21,251 nucleotides of DNA from Candidatus Parcubacteria bacterium (GTDB taxonomy: Bacteria > Patescibacteriota > Minisyncoccia > Minisyncoccales > Staskawiczbacteraceae), in the NCBI GenBank assembly GCA_019658985.1, contig JAIFWS010000004.1:1-21251 (forward strand). Direction: 5' to 3'. A model generated the notes under the pieces. The model worked only from the letters and a program-made list of their open reading frames with translations, was not told where the DNA came from and searched no databases. How positions within the stretch are numbered: the stretch's first letter is position 1; the number at the start of each line of letters is the position of its first letter. Positions 5,189 to 12,059 of this stretch are shown piece by piece. A program made the translations under genes and the position numbers.

Positions 5189-7048
5189 TTAAGACCTAAA
5201 TATCTCCAGAAACGTCTTCGACGGAATATTCACACTTCCCTTATCTTTCATCAACTTCTTTCCTTTCTTCTGCTTCTCCAGCAACTTCTTCTTTCGGCTC
5301 TTATCGCCGCCGTACAAATATCCCGTCACGTCCTTCCGGCGGGCTGAGATAGTTTCACGAGCGATGACTTTGCCGCCGATGACGGCTTGGATGGCGACGG
5401 TGAATTGCTGCTGAGGTAGGGCGTCTTTTAATTTTTCGGTTAGTTTTTTGCCTTGTTCTTGGGCGTCGTGTTCTTCGACGATACGGCTGAAGGCTTCTTC
5501 GGGTTTTCCGGCAATCCAGATTTCCATTTTTACCAAAACGGCCGGGCGGTAACCGAGCATGATGTAATTTAAAGAAGCGTAGCCCTGGGATGTGCTTTTA
5601 ATTTTGTCGTACAAGTTGGCGACGATGGCCCGGAGCGGCGCCTCGTATTTTATAATCGCCCTTTCGGCTGACAGGTAATTGGTTTCCAAATAGTTTCCGC
5701 CCACGTCTTTTAATACTTCCATCAGCTTTCCCAAATATCCAGCTGGCGCGATAATTTCCAAGAGCACCCATGGCTCTTCCATACTGCCGATGCCCGATGG
5801 ATCCGGCCAATCCGATGCGGAATAAATCAAACGACCTTCATCCTTTTTATCCCCGCCTTCGCCCAGGCTTCGGCGGGCAGGAAAAATTTTATAAATTACC
5901 GACGGGGTGGAAATAACCAAGCCCAAATTAAATTCCCTTTCCAGTCTTTCGGAAATAATTTCCACGTGCAAGGTTCCCAAAAATCCGCAGCGGAACCCAC
6001 GGCCCAGCGCCTCTTTCATTTCGGCTTCATACACCAGCGCCGGATCCTGCAGTTTCAATTTTCCCAGCGCCACTTTCAGTACATCAAAATCATCTGGGTC
6101 TTCCGGATAAAAACTGGCAAAGACCATCGGATTGGGTTCAGAGTAACCAGCCAAAGGTTCAATCTTCGGAGCGTTCGGTGCTTGCACAGCAGAAATCGTG
6201 TCTCCTACGCGCACTTTGCCCGGTTCTTTAATTCCGGTAGCGATGTAACCAATTTCCCCGGTTAAAATTTCTTTTTGTGGGACAATGCTCGGAGATAAAT
6301 ATCCCAATTCTTTTACTTCGGCTTGGGTTTTGGCGGCTACCAATTCAATTTTTTGGCGGTCCTGCACTTTTCCTTCCATTACCCGAACCAAGGCCAACAC
6401 TCCCTTAAATGAATCGTAGGTTGAATCAAAGATCAGGGCGCGGAAGGGTTTATTCTCTACATCGGTGGGCTTCCCAGCCTTCGCCAAGGCTTCGGCGGGC
6501 GAGGGCACTTTTCTGACAATTTCCTGCAAGACTTGCTCAACGTTGATTCCGTTCTTGGCAGAGATTTTAATGACGGTTTCCGGATCGATTCCGAGCACGC
6601 TCGCCAATTCCTCGCAGGATTCCTCAATCCGCGCGGCCGGCATATCAATTTTATTAATCACCGGGATAATAACCAAGTTCTGTTTTTTTGCCAAATCAAT
6701 GTTGGCCAAGGTTTGCGCTTGGATTCCCTGCGTGGCGTCTACCAGAAGCACCGCGCCTTCCACCGCCGCCAGGGACCGCGAAACTTCATAAGAAAAATCC
6801 ACGTGACCGGGAGTGTCTACCAAATTTAAAATATAGTCCTTGCCTTCAAAGTGGTACTGCATCCGAACCGGTTTTAATTTAATCGTGATTCCCTTTTCTT
6901 TTTCCAATTCCATCGAATCCAAAAACTGCGCCGTGATTTTACTGGTCGCAATGGTTTTCGTCATGTCCAACAGCCGGTCGGCTAACGTCGATTTTCCATG
7001 ATCTATGTGGGCGATAATGCAGAAATTGCGTATGTGTTCCTGGCTCAT
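5189..7048 (-). CDS. lepA: Elongation factor 4 (LepA), back-translocating ribosomal GTPase
   Basis: 619 residues; the family is usually about 600. The GTPase motifs are intact: AHIDHGKSTLADRL (13-26), the EKGITI switch (51-56), DTPGHVDF (78-85), NKID (132-135) and SAK (163-165). The EF-4-specific C-terminus is present (GYRPA, the FLYGGDKSRKKKLLEKQKKGKKLMK-type tail, broken here for length). LepA binds the ribosome and helps recovery of stalled or mis-translocated complexes. Two insertions are unusual: residues 183-192 (SPAEALAKAG) and 390-399 (PARRSLGEGG) come from the same GC-rich palindromic element read in different frames. Promoter TTGAAT-17-TAATGT precedes it. The HEPN gene follows after 12 bases. 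Confidence 0.97.
   Translation of the reverse strand: MSQEHIRNFCIIAHIDHGKSTLADRLLDMTKTIATSKITAQFLDSMELEKEKGITIKLKPVRMQYHFEGKDYILNLVDTPGHVDFSYEVSRSLAAVEGAVLLVDATQGIQAQTLANIDLAKKQNLVIIPVINKIDMPAARIEESCEELASVLGIDPETVIKISAKNGINVEQVLQEIVRKVPSPAEALAKAGKPTDVENKPFRALIFDSTYDSFKGVLALVRVMEGKVQDRQKIELVAAKTQAEVKELGYLSPSIVPQKEILTGEIGYIATGIKEPGKVRVGDTISAVQAPNAPKIEPLAGYSEPNPMVFASFYPEDPDDFDVLKVALGKLKLQDPALVYEAEMKEALGRGFRCGFLGTLHVEIISERLEREFNLGLVISTPSVIYKIFPARRSLGEGGDKKDEGRLIYSASDWPDPSGIGSMEEPWVLLEIIAPAGYLGKLMEVLKDVGGNYLETNYLSAERAIIKYEAPLRAIVANLYDKIKSTSQGYASLNYIMLGYRPAVLVKMEIWIAGKPEEAFSRIVEEHDAQEQGKKLTEKLKDALPQQQFTVAIQAVIGGKVIARETISARRKDVTGYLYGGDKSRKKKLLEKQKKGKKLMKDKGSVNIPSKTFLEIFRS
5855..5878. repeat. GC-rich palindromic element, copy A, inside lepA
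   Basis: The core GCCTTCGCCCAGGCTTCGGC plus GGGC is 23/24 identical to the copy at 6477-6500. The flanks add CCC on the left, so CCCGCC...GGCGGG can pair around GCC/GGC. It encodes ARRSLGEG in LepA. Confidence 0.8.
6477..6500. repeat. GC-rich palindromic element, copy B, inside lepA
   Basis: Same 24-base core as copy A with one difference (AA instead of CA in the centre). It is read in another frame and gives PAEALAKA in LepA. Confidence 0.8.
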
Positions 7049-7056
7049 AATAGCTT

Positions 7057-7085
7057 ACATTAGCTTGTTTTAGGCTAAAATTCAA
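7057..7085 (-). promoter_or_regulatory. lepA promoter
   Basis: On the minus strand: TTGAAT (7080-7085), a 17-base spacer, TAATGT (7057-7062). The predicted start is close to the ATG at 7048, so the leader is very short and there is no Shine-Dalgarno. Confidence 0.6.
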
Positions 7086-7088
7086 CTT

Positions 7089-7121
7089 AAAAAAAGCGGC
7101 CCGCGACTTGCATCGCGGGCC
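7089..7121 (-). terminator. Intrinsic terminator of GC-rich cassette 1
   Basis: Nine-bp perfect stem GGCCCGCGA (7098-7106) with TCGCGGGCC (7113-7121). On the minus strand it is followed by GC and a run of seven U. It lies ten bases after the stop of the 7132 gene. Confidence 0.88.
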
Positions 7122-7131
7122 TGTTCGTGTT

Positions 7132-7557
7132 CTATTCCTCCACCAGGAGCGGTGGGATGGTTACGCCCACTCGCCAGGATTCGTCTCCATCCTGGCCAGT
7201 CTGAATGGCCTTGACCAGGCGGCGGAACATGGGCGTGTCCCCTCCGATCGGTTCCGGGTCAGAAAACCACGCCACCTGCCCGTCCGCCAGGATGCAGATA
7301 TCATCCACACAGGTTCTCTGGAGGCAGTTCTGTTGCAGGATGAACATCACCGAGACGGTCACGGCCAGTCCCCAGTCATCTGAACGCGAAGGGCTGTGGC
7401 AGTTTACGTTCGTGGCGACCTGGCCGGTAATCTCCAGCCAACACCCTTCACTCAGCTTTACCTTGCTGTCAAGAAAGCGAGCAAGATCCCAGAGGAAGCG
7501 GTCCAGCTCCCTGGCAACGGCCACGGGAGCGAGTCCGGTTTCGACAATTACTCTCAT
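7132..7557 (-). CDS. Small hypothetical protein, GC-rich cassette 1
   Basis: 141 residues from the ATG at 7557. A longer frame reaches 7623, but GGAGGT nine bases before 7557 fixes the start there. I do not recognise the family. The protein begins MRVIVETGLAPVAVARELDR, has several Cys residues in the middle (EGCW, NVNCHS, QQNCLQRTCVDDIC) and ends PPLLVEE; no membrane segment is clear. The coding DNA is much more GC-rich than lepA and murJ. The gene has its own TTGACA promoter, a strong Shine-Dalgarno and its own terminator, so it is a self-contained unit. Overlapping plus-strand frames lack these signals. Confidence 0.7.
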   Translation of the reverse strand: MRVIVETGLAPVAVARELDRFLWDLARFLDSKVKLSEGCWLEITGQVATNVNCHSPSRSDDWGLAVTVSVMFILQQNCLQRTCVDDICILADGQVAWFSDPEPIGGDTPMFRRLVKAIQTGQDGDESWRVGVTIPPLLVEE

Positions 7558-7623
7558 TTTCGGCCTACCTCCTACCATGAGATGGATGATCTGGGCGGAA
7601 TTGTCCCAGTTACATCTTTTCAT

Positions 7624-7652
7624 ACCCTAAAACCAATACCCATTATTGTCAA
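7624..7652 (-). promoter_or_regulatory. Promoter of cassette 1
   Basis: On the minus strand: TTGACA (7647-7652), a 17-base spacer, TAGGGT (7624-7629). The -10 is weak, but the -35 is perfect. It starts just after the terminator of the next cassette. Confidence 0.5.
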
Positions 7653-7662
7653 TATCGGGGAA

Positions 7663-7735
7663 ATGAAAAAAGCCTACGGTTGTCAGTCGTAGGCCTATGT
7701 TGATCCACCATTGTGCGCAGGGTGGTTATCTGCAC
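7663..7735 (-). repeat. 3' pseudoknot plus terminator module, copy 1
   Basis: On the minus strand: stem TGCAG/CTGCG (7734-7730 with 7720-7716), whose loop bases CCACC (7725-7721) can pair with GGTGG (7709-7705) as an H-type pseudoknot. A terminator hairpin GCCTACG/CGTAGGC (7672-7694) with U6 (7671-7666) follows. Bases 7663-7697 are identical to 8210-8244, and similarity continues to 7735. Confidence 0.7.
7666..7694 (-). terminator. Intrinsic terminator of cassette 2
   Basis: Seven-bp stem GCCTACG (7672-7678) with CGTAGGC (7688-7694), nine-base loop, six U on the minus strand. Confidence 0.85.
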
Positions 7736-7757
7736 TTTCCTCGGCGCGCTATTCCTC

Positions 7758-8114
7758 TCAGCCATCATCCCGTTTGGCGCCATGATCCACCATCCCACAG
7801 CGACCCCCGGGCCAGTAGAGGCCGGGCTGCAGGCAGCGGTTGGTTCCATGAAGCCGATGCCAGACTTCCGCCAAGAAGCGTTCCATCGCCTCCTTAGCGG
7901 TCTTGGAGCAGGCGGTAGCCCGAAGCTCCAGCGTCATCCTTCTGACGCCGGGCAACAGCTCTTTGTCCTTGGCCGTGAGAAGGCCGCACTGCTCTTTCAG
8001 TTCGTAGGCCTCGAGGTACCGATCGACAATCGACCGGCTATCGCCCTCGTCGGGGCAGCCGATGCAGCTCAGGCCCGCCGCGTTGATGCGTCGTTCGAAC
8101 TCGCTCTTTTCCAT
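7758..8114 (-). CDS. Small Cys-containing hypothetical protein, GC-rich cassette 2
   Basis: 118 residues from the ATG at 8114, chosen over one six codons upstream because GGGAGAG lies just before it. The family is unknown. The N-terminal helix MEKSEFERRINAAGL is followed by SCIGCPDEGDS (a CxxC) and Cys at ELKEQCGLL, TACSK, NRCLQ and GGRCG; six Cys in total could bind a metal, but no known zinc motif is clear. The second half is helical (AKEAMERFLAEVWHRLHG). It has a strong TTGACA-17-TAATGT promoter, a Shine-Dalgarno, and a pseudoknot and terminator after the stop. It is not similar to its two cassette neighbours, although it shares the 3' module with the next one. Confidence 0.7.
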   Translation of the reverse strand: MEKSEFERRINAAGLSCIGCPDEGDSRSIVDRYLEAYELKEQCGLLTAKDKELLPGVRRMTLELRATACSKTAKEAMERFLAEVWHRLHGTNRCLQPGLYWPGGRCGMVDHGAKRDDG

Positions 8115-8167
8115 CGTCTCTCTCCCCTGCATTTTTGAAGGTTCAAGCTCTCGTTCTGTATGTTTCT

Positions 8168-8196
8168 ACATTAAACTATAATTACCAATTTGTCAA
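8168..8196 (-). promoter_or_regulatory. Strong promoter of cassette 2
   Basis: On the minus strand: TTGACA (8191-8196), a 17-base spacer, TAATGT (8168-8173). About 45 bases of leader precede the Shine-Dalgarno. Confidence 0.75.
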
Positions 8197-8209
8197 TACA
8201 TATGACCGC

Positions 8210-8279
8210 ATGAAAAAAGCCTACGGTTGTCAGTCGTAGGCCTAGGCGTCCACCATTTTTCGCAGAGTGGTTGCCTGCG
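8210..8279 (-). repeat. 3' pseudoknot plus terminator module, copy 2
   Basis: Same module as 7663-7735. Stem CGCAG/CTGCG (8279-8275 with 8265-8261); loop CCACT (8270-8266) pairs with GGTGG (8254-8250). Compared with copy 1, one stem pair changes U-G to C-G and one knot pair changes C-G to U-G, so both pairings are kept. The 35 bases 8210-8244 are identical to copy 1. Confidence 0.7.
8213..8241 (-). terminator. Intrinsic terminator of cassette 3
   Basis: Stem GCCTACG (8219-8225) with CGTAGGC (8235-8241) and six U on the minus strand; identical to the cassette 2 terminator. Confidence 0.85.
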
Positions 8280-8297
8280 GGGTTTGATTTGGGCCAG

Positions 8298-8693
8298 TCA
8301 GGCGGCCTTGGACTCTTCGCGGGTGTAGGGATTGAGATCCAACCCCAACACACCGTGCAGACGATTGAACTCGGGCCCACTGACCACGATACGGATCAGC
8401 GGATTGCGGCCGCGGAAGAGCCACTCCCTCCACGCCCGGGTCCACTCGTAGCCGTTCACTTCAGCCAGCTCGGCTTTCAGTCGGCAGCGCGTAGCATACG
8501 CCTGTTGAGCGCCGAACCACCGCTCCGAGGTCTGGGCGAGCCACCCGAAGTAGCCGTTCCACTGGCAGTTGATACCGTCTTCCCGGCCGGGCAACATTTC
8601 GATGTCACCCAACTGATGCTGATGGACGATCTCCGTCCCGACGGCGTACCGTCGGCCCTCGTCCTCGAACCAATCGATCCTGAACCTGGCCAC
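8298..8693 (-). CDS. Small hypothetical protein, GC-rich cassette 3
   Basis: 131 residues from the GTG at 8693; a GTG two codons upstream (8699) is possible, but GGGAGG at 8701-8706 sits at a better distance for 8693. It begins MARFRIDWFEDEGRRYAVG, and is rich in Trp and charged residues (NGYFGWL, SERWFG, NGYEWTRAWREWLFRG) with no membrane segment. I do not recognise the family. The DNA is about 60% or more GC by eye, clearly above murJ. Its promoter abuts the murJ stop codon, and its 3' end carries the shared pseudoknot and terminator. A 174-codon frame on the other strand lacks any such signals and is taken as a shadow. Confidence 0.68.
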   Translation of the reverse strand: MARFRIDWFEDEGRRYAVGTEIVHQHQLGDIEMLPGREDGINCQWNGYFGWLAQTSERWFGAQQAYATRCRLKAELAEVNGYEWTRAWREWLFRGRNPLIRIVVSGPEFNRLHGVLGLDLNPYTREESKAA

Positions 8694-8748
8694 GTCCACC
8701 TCCCGTTCTTGTGTACCAAAAAACAGACTGTGTTGTCTGTAATTATCT

Positions 8749-8775
8749 TGTATAATATATCTTACTATTTGTCAA
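8749..8775 (-). promoter_or_regulatory. Promoter of cassette 3
   Basis: A perfect TTGACA on the minus strand (8770-8775), three bases after the murJ stop. The -10 is less certain: TATACA at 15 bases (8749-8754) or TACAAG at 17. Confidence 0.55.
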
Positions 8776-8778
8776 TGA

Positions 8779-10443
8779 CTATCTTCTCTTTGTAAATTTA
8801 TTAAAAAATACCTCTCGAACCACATGGACTTCTGAAGATCCCAGGAAAAGGGAAACGGCCACATAGGTAATTGTCCCTGCGATCCCGGAAAGCGCCAGCT
8901 GTAAAAATACCCCCACAAAAGTTTGCAGCTGGACGATATTAAATATAATCAAACTCTGGCGGACCACGAATATGGTGCCTCCCATCGCCACAGCACTTAT
9001 GACTATTTTATACAACGAAAGGACAAGCATCCGGAGCCGGAAGATTTTATAATATTTATACAAAAGAAATAAGAGAAGTAGTGATTCCAGAATCCCTGTA
9101 ACAGAATATGCAAGGGCCAATCCGATCACGCTGATGTTTTCAATTCCCTGCAAGTCGAGCCAGTTCTGGGCTATGGCAAAAAACATGCCATGTGATTTTA
9201 AGAGCCATACGAAAAGCAAACTCATCAGGATATTAAAGATTACAGTACCGACACTGACGATCGCGGGAATCCTGGTATTATGGGCGGCGTAAAATGTTTT
9301 AGATAATAAAAAGATCAGTCCCTGGAAGCACAGCCCGATGGCAAATACCCCGAGGCAAGCGGCCGCCAGGCGTGTATCAATCCAGCTGAAGCGTCCATTT
9401 CCCAGCACCACCCTCACAACTTGGGCGCGCAGCAGGAATAACGACACGCTAGCCAATACCGTTAAAAAAATCTGCTGCAAAAAAGCGGCCGAAAATTTGC
9501 GCTGGAATTCCATTTTGCTTTCCTGCAAATACGCCAACGACAGCGAAGGGAAAATGGCGGTAGAAATCGATACTGCTGTCATAGTAATAATCATGTTAGA
9601 CAAATTATTGGCCAAGGTAAAAATCCCGATACTGCCGGCCAGCAATGTGGAGGCGATAGCCGTGGTGGCGATGGTGTTAATTTGCCCGGCGCCCAATCCC
9701 AAAGACCGCGGCACCATCAGTTTTAATGTTTTTACTACGCCAGGGTGTTTAAAATCGAATATTTTTTTACCCGACTGCCTCAACCGGTACTGGAAACCGG
9801 AATCCCAAAAGGCCGGGATTTGTATTGCCAAATGCAGTAATGCCCCAAGCACGACTCCGAATGACAATCCCAGTAAACCAAACCATGGAACAAAAAAGAA
9901 AATGCCGATCAGTATCCCGACGTTATACATTACCGGTGCCAGCGCCGTTACTAGAAATCGGTGGAAGACCTGCAGAATGCCGCTGATAATATTACTGATA
10001 CCCAGAATCATCGGACTTAAAAACATCACCCGCATCAGCATGGCCGTGGTGGCCTGCTTCTCCGGTGAAAATCCCGGCGCAATGAATTTTACAAACAGCG
10101 GAGCGAAAAGAATAAATATTCCGCAGACAAGAATCAGGCCGGCAAGAAATATATTTAAAAGGGCCGAGGCGTACTCCCAAGCTTCGTCTTGGGATTTTTT
10201 AAGATAACCGGTAAAAATGGGAATGATGGCCGCGGAAATAGCTCCGAAGATCAATAACAGGGCAATCAAATCAGGAACCGTGAAAGCCGCGTAATAAACA
10301 TCCAGTTTGGCGGTGCCGATCCGGCCGGCCAAGAAATGGTCGCGGAAAAGCCCCAAAAAAGCAGATAACAAATAAGACCCCGCTAAGATGAGCGAGGCAA
10401 AAGTGACGCTTTTAGTTTGGATGGAGAGGAGTTTCTTTATCAA
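8779..10443 (-). CDS. murJ: MurJ/MviN-family lipid II flippase
   Basis: 554 residues, about 14 hydrophobic segments. The N-terminal stretch (12-80) follows the MurJ pattern: a first membrane helix, GLFRDHFLAG with Arg34/Asp35, Asp48 in KLDVYYAAFTVPDL, then FGAISAAIIPIF, the equivalent of the family's 'GAFS.AFVP' box. MurJ moves the undecaprenyl-linked peptidoglycan precursor across the inner membrane. The length is slightly over the usual 510-525, mainly at the C-terminus. The start is read as TTG (10443); no in-frame ATG is near and the Shine-Dalgarno is weak. It follows the GNAT gene by 12 bases, so the two are probably co-transcribed. No terminator follows before the cassette 3 promoter. 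Confidence 0.93.
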   Translation of the reverse strand: MIKKLLSIQTKSVTFASLILAGSYLLSAFLGLFRDHFLAGRIGTAKLDVYYAAFTVPDLIALLLIFGAISAAIIPIFTGYLKKSQDEAWEYASALLNIFLAGLILVCGIFILFAPLFVKFIAPGFSPEKQATTAMLMRVMFLSPMILGISNIISGILQVFHRFLVTALAPVMYNVGILIGIFFFVPWFGLLGLSFGVVLGALLHLAIQIPAFWDSGFQYRLRQSGKKIFDFKHPGVVKTLKLMVPRSLGLGAGQINTIATTAIASTLLAGSIGIFTLANNLSNMIITMTAVSISTAIFPSLSLAYLQESKMEFQRKFSAAFLQQIFLTVLASVSLFLLRAQVVRVVLGNGRFSWIDTRLAAACLGVFAIGLCFQGLIFLLSKTFYAAHNTRIPAIVSVGTVIFNILMSLLFVWLLKSHGMFFAIAQNWLDLQGIENISVIGLALAYSVTGILESLLLLFLLYKYYKIFRLRMLVLSLYKIVISAVAMGGTIFVVRQSLIIFNIVQLQTFVGVFLQLALSGIAGTITYVAVSLFLGSSEVHVVREVFFNKFTKRR

Positions 10444-10455
10444 AATATTCCGTAG

Positions 10456-10887
10456 TTATACCTTTTTCTCGAAGCAATAGTAAGGGTGGTTGTGGTAACT
10501 GCCCGACTGGTCAAGCATTGTAAACCCCCTTTTCAGGTAGAAATCTACCATATTGTACTCATTAAAGGAATAGGCGTGTAAAATAGTGAACCCGTGCTCC
10601 TTGGCGTACTGGCAGGCAAAATCGATGAATTTAGTGCCATACCCTTTTGACTGGAATTCGGTCTTAACTACCAGAGTTTCGATGTTTACCTTATGGGTGC
10701 GCTTCCGGAGACTCATGACCCCGATGACCACGCCATTTTCTTCCTGCAGGAAGTATTCGCCCTTCCGGATTTGCTCCTCCACAAATTCCTCTTTATTCCA
10801 CACAAAACCGGGTATCGGCAGGGAAAGCAGGTTGACCGTATCCAGGACTTCTTGTTTGTCTTTTAGCTCGGCTTTTCGTAACGTCAT
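10456..10887 (-). CDS. GNAT-family N-acetyltransferase
   Basis: 143 residues covering a single GNAT domain. It starts LRKAELKDKQEVLDTVNLL (the first strand and helix). Motif A is present: ETLVVKTEFQSKGYGTKFI at about 70-88, with the acetyl-CoA pyrophosphate loop QSKGYG at 79-84. Motif B is NMVDFYLKRGF at 112-122. These enzymes move an acetyl group from acetyl-CoA to an amine; the substrate cannot be read from the sequence. It is the first gene of a two-gene unit with murJ, driven by TTGAAA-17-TACAAT at 10894-10922, very close to its ATG. The link to cell-wall synthesis is only by position. Confidence 0.9.
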   Translation of the reverse strand: MTLRKAELKDKQEVLDTVNLLSLPIPGFVWNKEEFVEEQIRKGEYFLQEENGVVIGVMSLRKRTHKVNIETLVVKTEFQSKGYGTKFIDFACQYAKEHGFTILHAYSFNEYNMVDFYLKRGFTMLDQSGSYHNHPYYCFEKKV

Positions 10888-10893
10888 GTAACT

Positions 10894-10922
10894 ATTGTAG
10901 TATGGATGTAAAAATTTTTCAA
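10894..10922 (-). promoter_or_regulatory. Promoter of the GNAT-murJ unit
   Basis: On the minus strand: TTGAAA (10917-10922), a 17-base spacer, TACAAT (10894-10899); the ATG at 10887 is at or near the transcription start. Confidence 0.65.
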
Positions 10923-10941
10923 TAATATTTTTGAGGATTAT

Positions 10942-10969
10942 TTGACAATACCCATAAAAATGGTATTAT
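10942..10969 (+). promoter_or_regulatory. rnpB promoter
   Basis: TTGACA (10942-10947), a 16-base spacer, TATTAT (10964-10969). The predicted start coincides with the GG at 10976 that opens RNase P helix P1. It is divergent from the GNAT promoter. Confidence 0.75.
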
Positions 10970-10975
10970 TAAACC

Positions 10976-11349
10976 GGATTAGCAAGACGAGTGATTGCTG
11001 AGAGCGCAAGCTATCAGAGGAAAGTCCGAACACCCTCCCGAGCGTAAGCGAGGGATAAAAGAATAGCGGCTAACGGCCGCCCACAGTAATGTGCGAGGTG
11101 CGAACAGTGACGCCGACGCCGAAAGGCTAGGTACCCTGAGATTTTCGAAGGGTAAGTTTGGCAGAAATGCCAGAATGAAACGGCTAAATCCTTATCGGGC
11201 GCAAGAACAAAGCTGAAAGGAATCTCATAATTCTTATCAGTTAAAAGTAGTTCGCCACAGGTAACCAGTAATGGTTATCGCAGATAGATAATCACATTTG
11301 CCTGCGCAAGCAGGCAACACAGAATTCGGCTTACAGGCTTGCTGATCCA
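10976..11349 (+). ncRNA. rnpB: RNase P RNA, bacterial type
   Basis: About 374 bases. The ends pair as P1 (GGATTAGCAAG with CTTGCTGATCC, one G-U). The universally conserved blocks are present in order: GAGGAAAGTCCGAACA near the 5' end, CCACAGTAATGTG, GGTAAGTTTGGCAGAAATGCC in the specificity/catalytic junction, GAATGAAACGGC, and the 3' ACAGAATTCGGCTTACAG that forms P4 with the 5' block. RNase P RNA is the catalytic subunit that removes 5' leaders from pre-tRNAs. It has its own promoter and terminator. A GC-rich arm (TTTGCCTGCGCAAGCAGGCAA) closes the region before the 3' conserved block. Confidence 0.95.
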
Positions 11350-11356
11350 CAAAAAA

Positions 11357-11378
11357 ACCGACTTAGGTCGGTGTTTTT
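11357..11378 (+). terminator. rnpB terminator
   Basis: Stem ACCGAC (11357-11362) with GTCGGT (11367-11372), loop TTAG, followed by GTTTTTG. Confidence 0.85.
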
Positions 11379-11471
11379 GTTGTTTCAAAATTATTCACAC
11401 GTCGAGCTGGGTCAAAAATTATCATTAATGCATTACAATAATGCCAGCCCAAGAACTTCAGGAGAAATGCA

Positions 11472-12014
11472 GTGAACAGCGCCTTCCGTCTGCCGGTCCG
11501 TTTTGAAATCCCTCAACCCGACCCGTTCTGCCGCGCCAAGCGCTGGATCATTGCCATCGCGCTCGCGATCCTGGCCTTCGGCCTCGGAGTACTGACCAAC
11601 TACTGCGTCAGTAACAGCAACAACCAGCCGGCGATCCGGCAACCAGACGCCGGCTGGCTACCCCTGGACGTCGACGAAGAGATCGAAGCCCGGGCCCAAG
11701 GCAAGCTGGCGATGATCCTCCAAGATTGCCAAGGAATCCTCTACATTAAGGACGACACCATCTGGGCCGTCCTTAATCCCCAGGGAGGAATGGCCAGGAA
11801 ACAGCGATGCGCGAACCTCAGGCCTGGCGCAGTCTATATCATCCGTAGCTATGTTGCGGATGGAGAGGTTGGCCGGGGATTGGCCAGCGACAGCGAGGGG
11901 AACTTCTTTTTGCTGGAATGGCAAATGGGTAACATTCCTCCGCCAAGCAAAAGCCCCAAGAGATTTGCGGTTATTGCCCAAAACCGCATTGAGTTTGAAG
12001 CACCCGAGCCGTAA
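11472..12014 (+). CDS. Single-pass membrane protein of unknown function, GC-rich cassette 4
   Basis: 180 residues from a GTG at 11472, seven bases after AGGAG; an ATG at 11467 runs into a stop. A basic N-terminal region (RFEIPQPDPFCRAKR) is followed by one hydrophobic segment at about 25-46 (WIIAIALAILAFGLGVL), then a soluble tail with a strand-rich middle (LDVDEEIEARAQGKLAMIL, GILYIKDDTIWAVLNPQGG, GAVYIIRSYVADG). The tail probably faces outside (inference). No known family. It is one of only two protein genes here on the plus strand. The DNA is GC-rich and the Shine-Dalgarno strong, like the cassettes at 7132-8693. A -10-like TACAAT lies at 11434-11439 without a good -35. Confidence 0.72.
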   Translation: MNSAFRLPVRFEIPQPDPFCRAKRWIIAIALAILAFGLGVLTNYCVSNSNNQPAIRQPDAGWLPLDVDEEIEARAQGKLAMILQDCQGILYIKDDTIWAVLNPQGGMARKQRCANLRPGAVYIIRSYVADGEVGRGLASDSEGNFFLLEWQMGNIPPPSKSPKRFAVIAQNRIEFEAPEP

Positions 12015-12018
12015 CACA

Positions 12019-12047
12019 AAGCGCGCCGCTTTTTTAGCGGCGCGCTT
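12019..12047. terminator. Shared hairpin between convergent units
   Basis: Twelve-bp perfect stem AAGCGCGCCGCT (12019-12030) with AGCGGCGCGCTT (12036-12047) and a T5 loop. It stands five bases after the plus-strand stop and 13 before the minus-strand stop, so it can serve both. The U-tracts on either side are imperfect. Confidence 0.7.
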
Positions 12048-12059
12048 CTTCATATTTCC

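Noticed and set aside
7205..8138. Overlapping plus-strand ORFs opposite cassettes 1 and 2
   Set aside because: They lack promoters, Shine-Dalgarno sites and terminators, while the minus-strand frames have all three.
8271..8795. 174-codon plus-strand ORF opposite cassette 3
   Set aside because: It runs into the end of murJ and across the minus-strand promoter, with no start signals of its own; GC-rich DNA gives long shadow frames.
9338..10207. 289-codon plus-strand ORF opposite murJ
   Set aside because: Its translation looks like a shadow of a membrane protein gene, and murJ is a clear family match.
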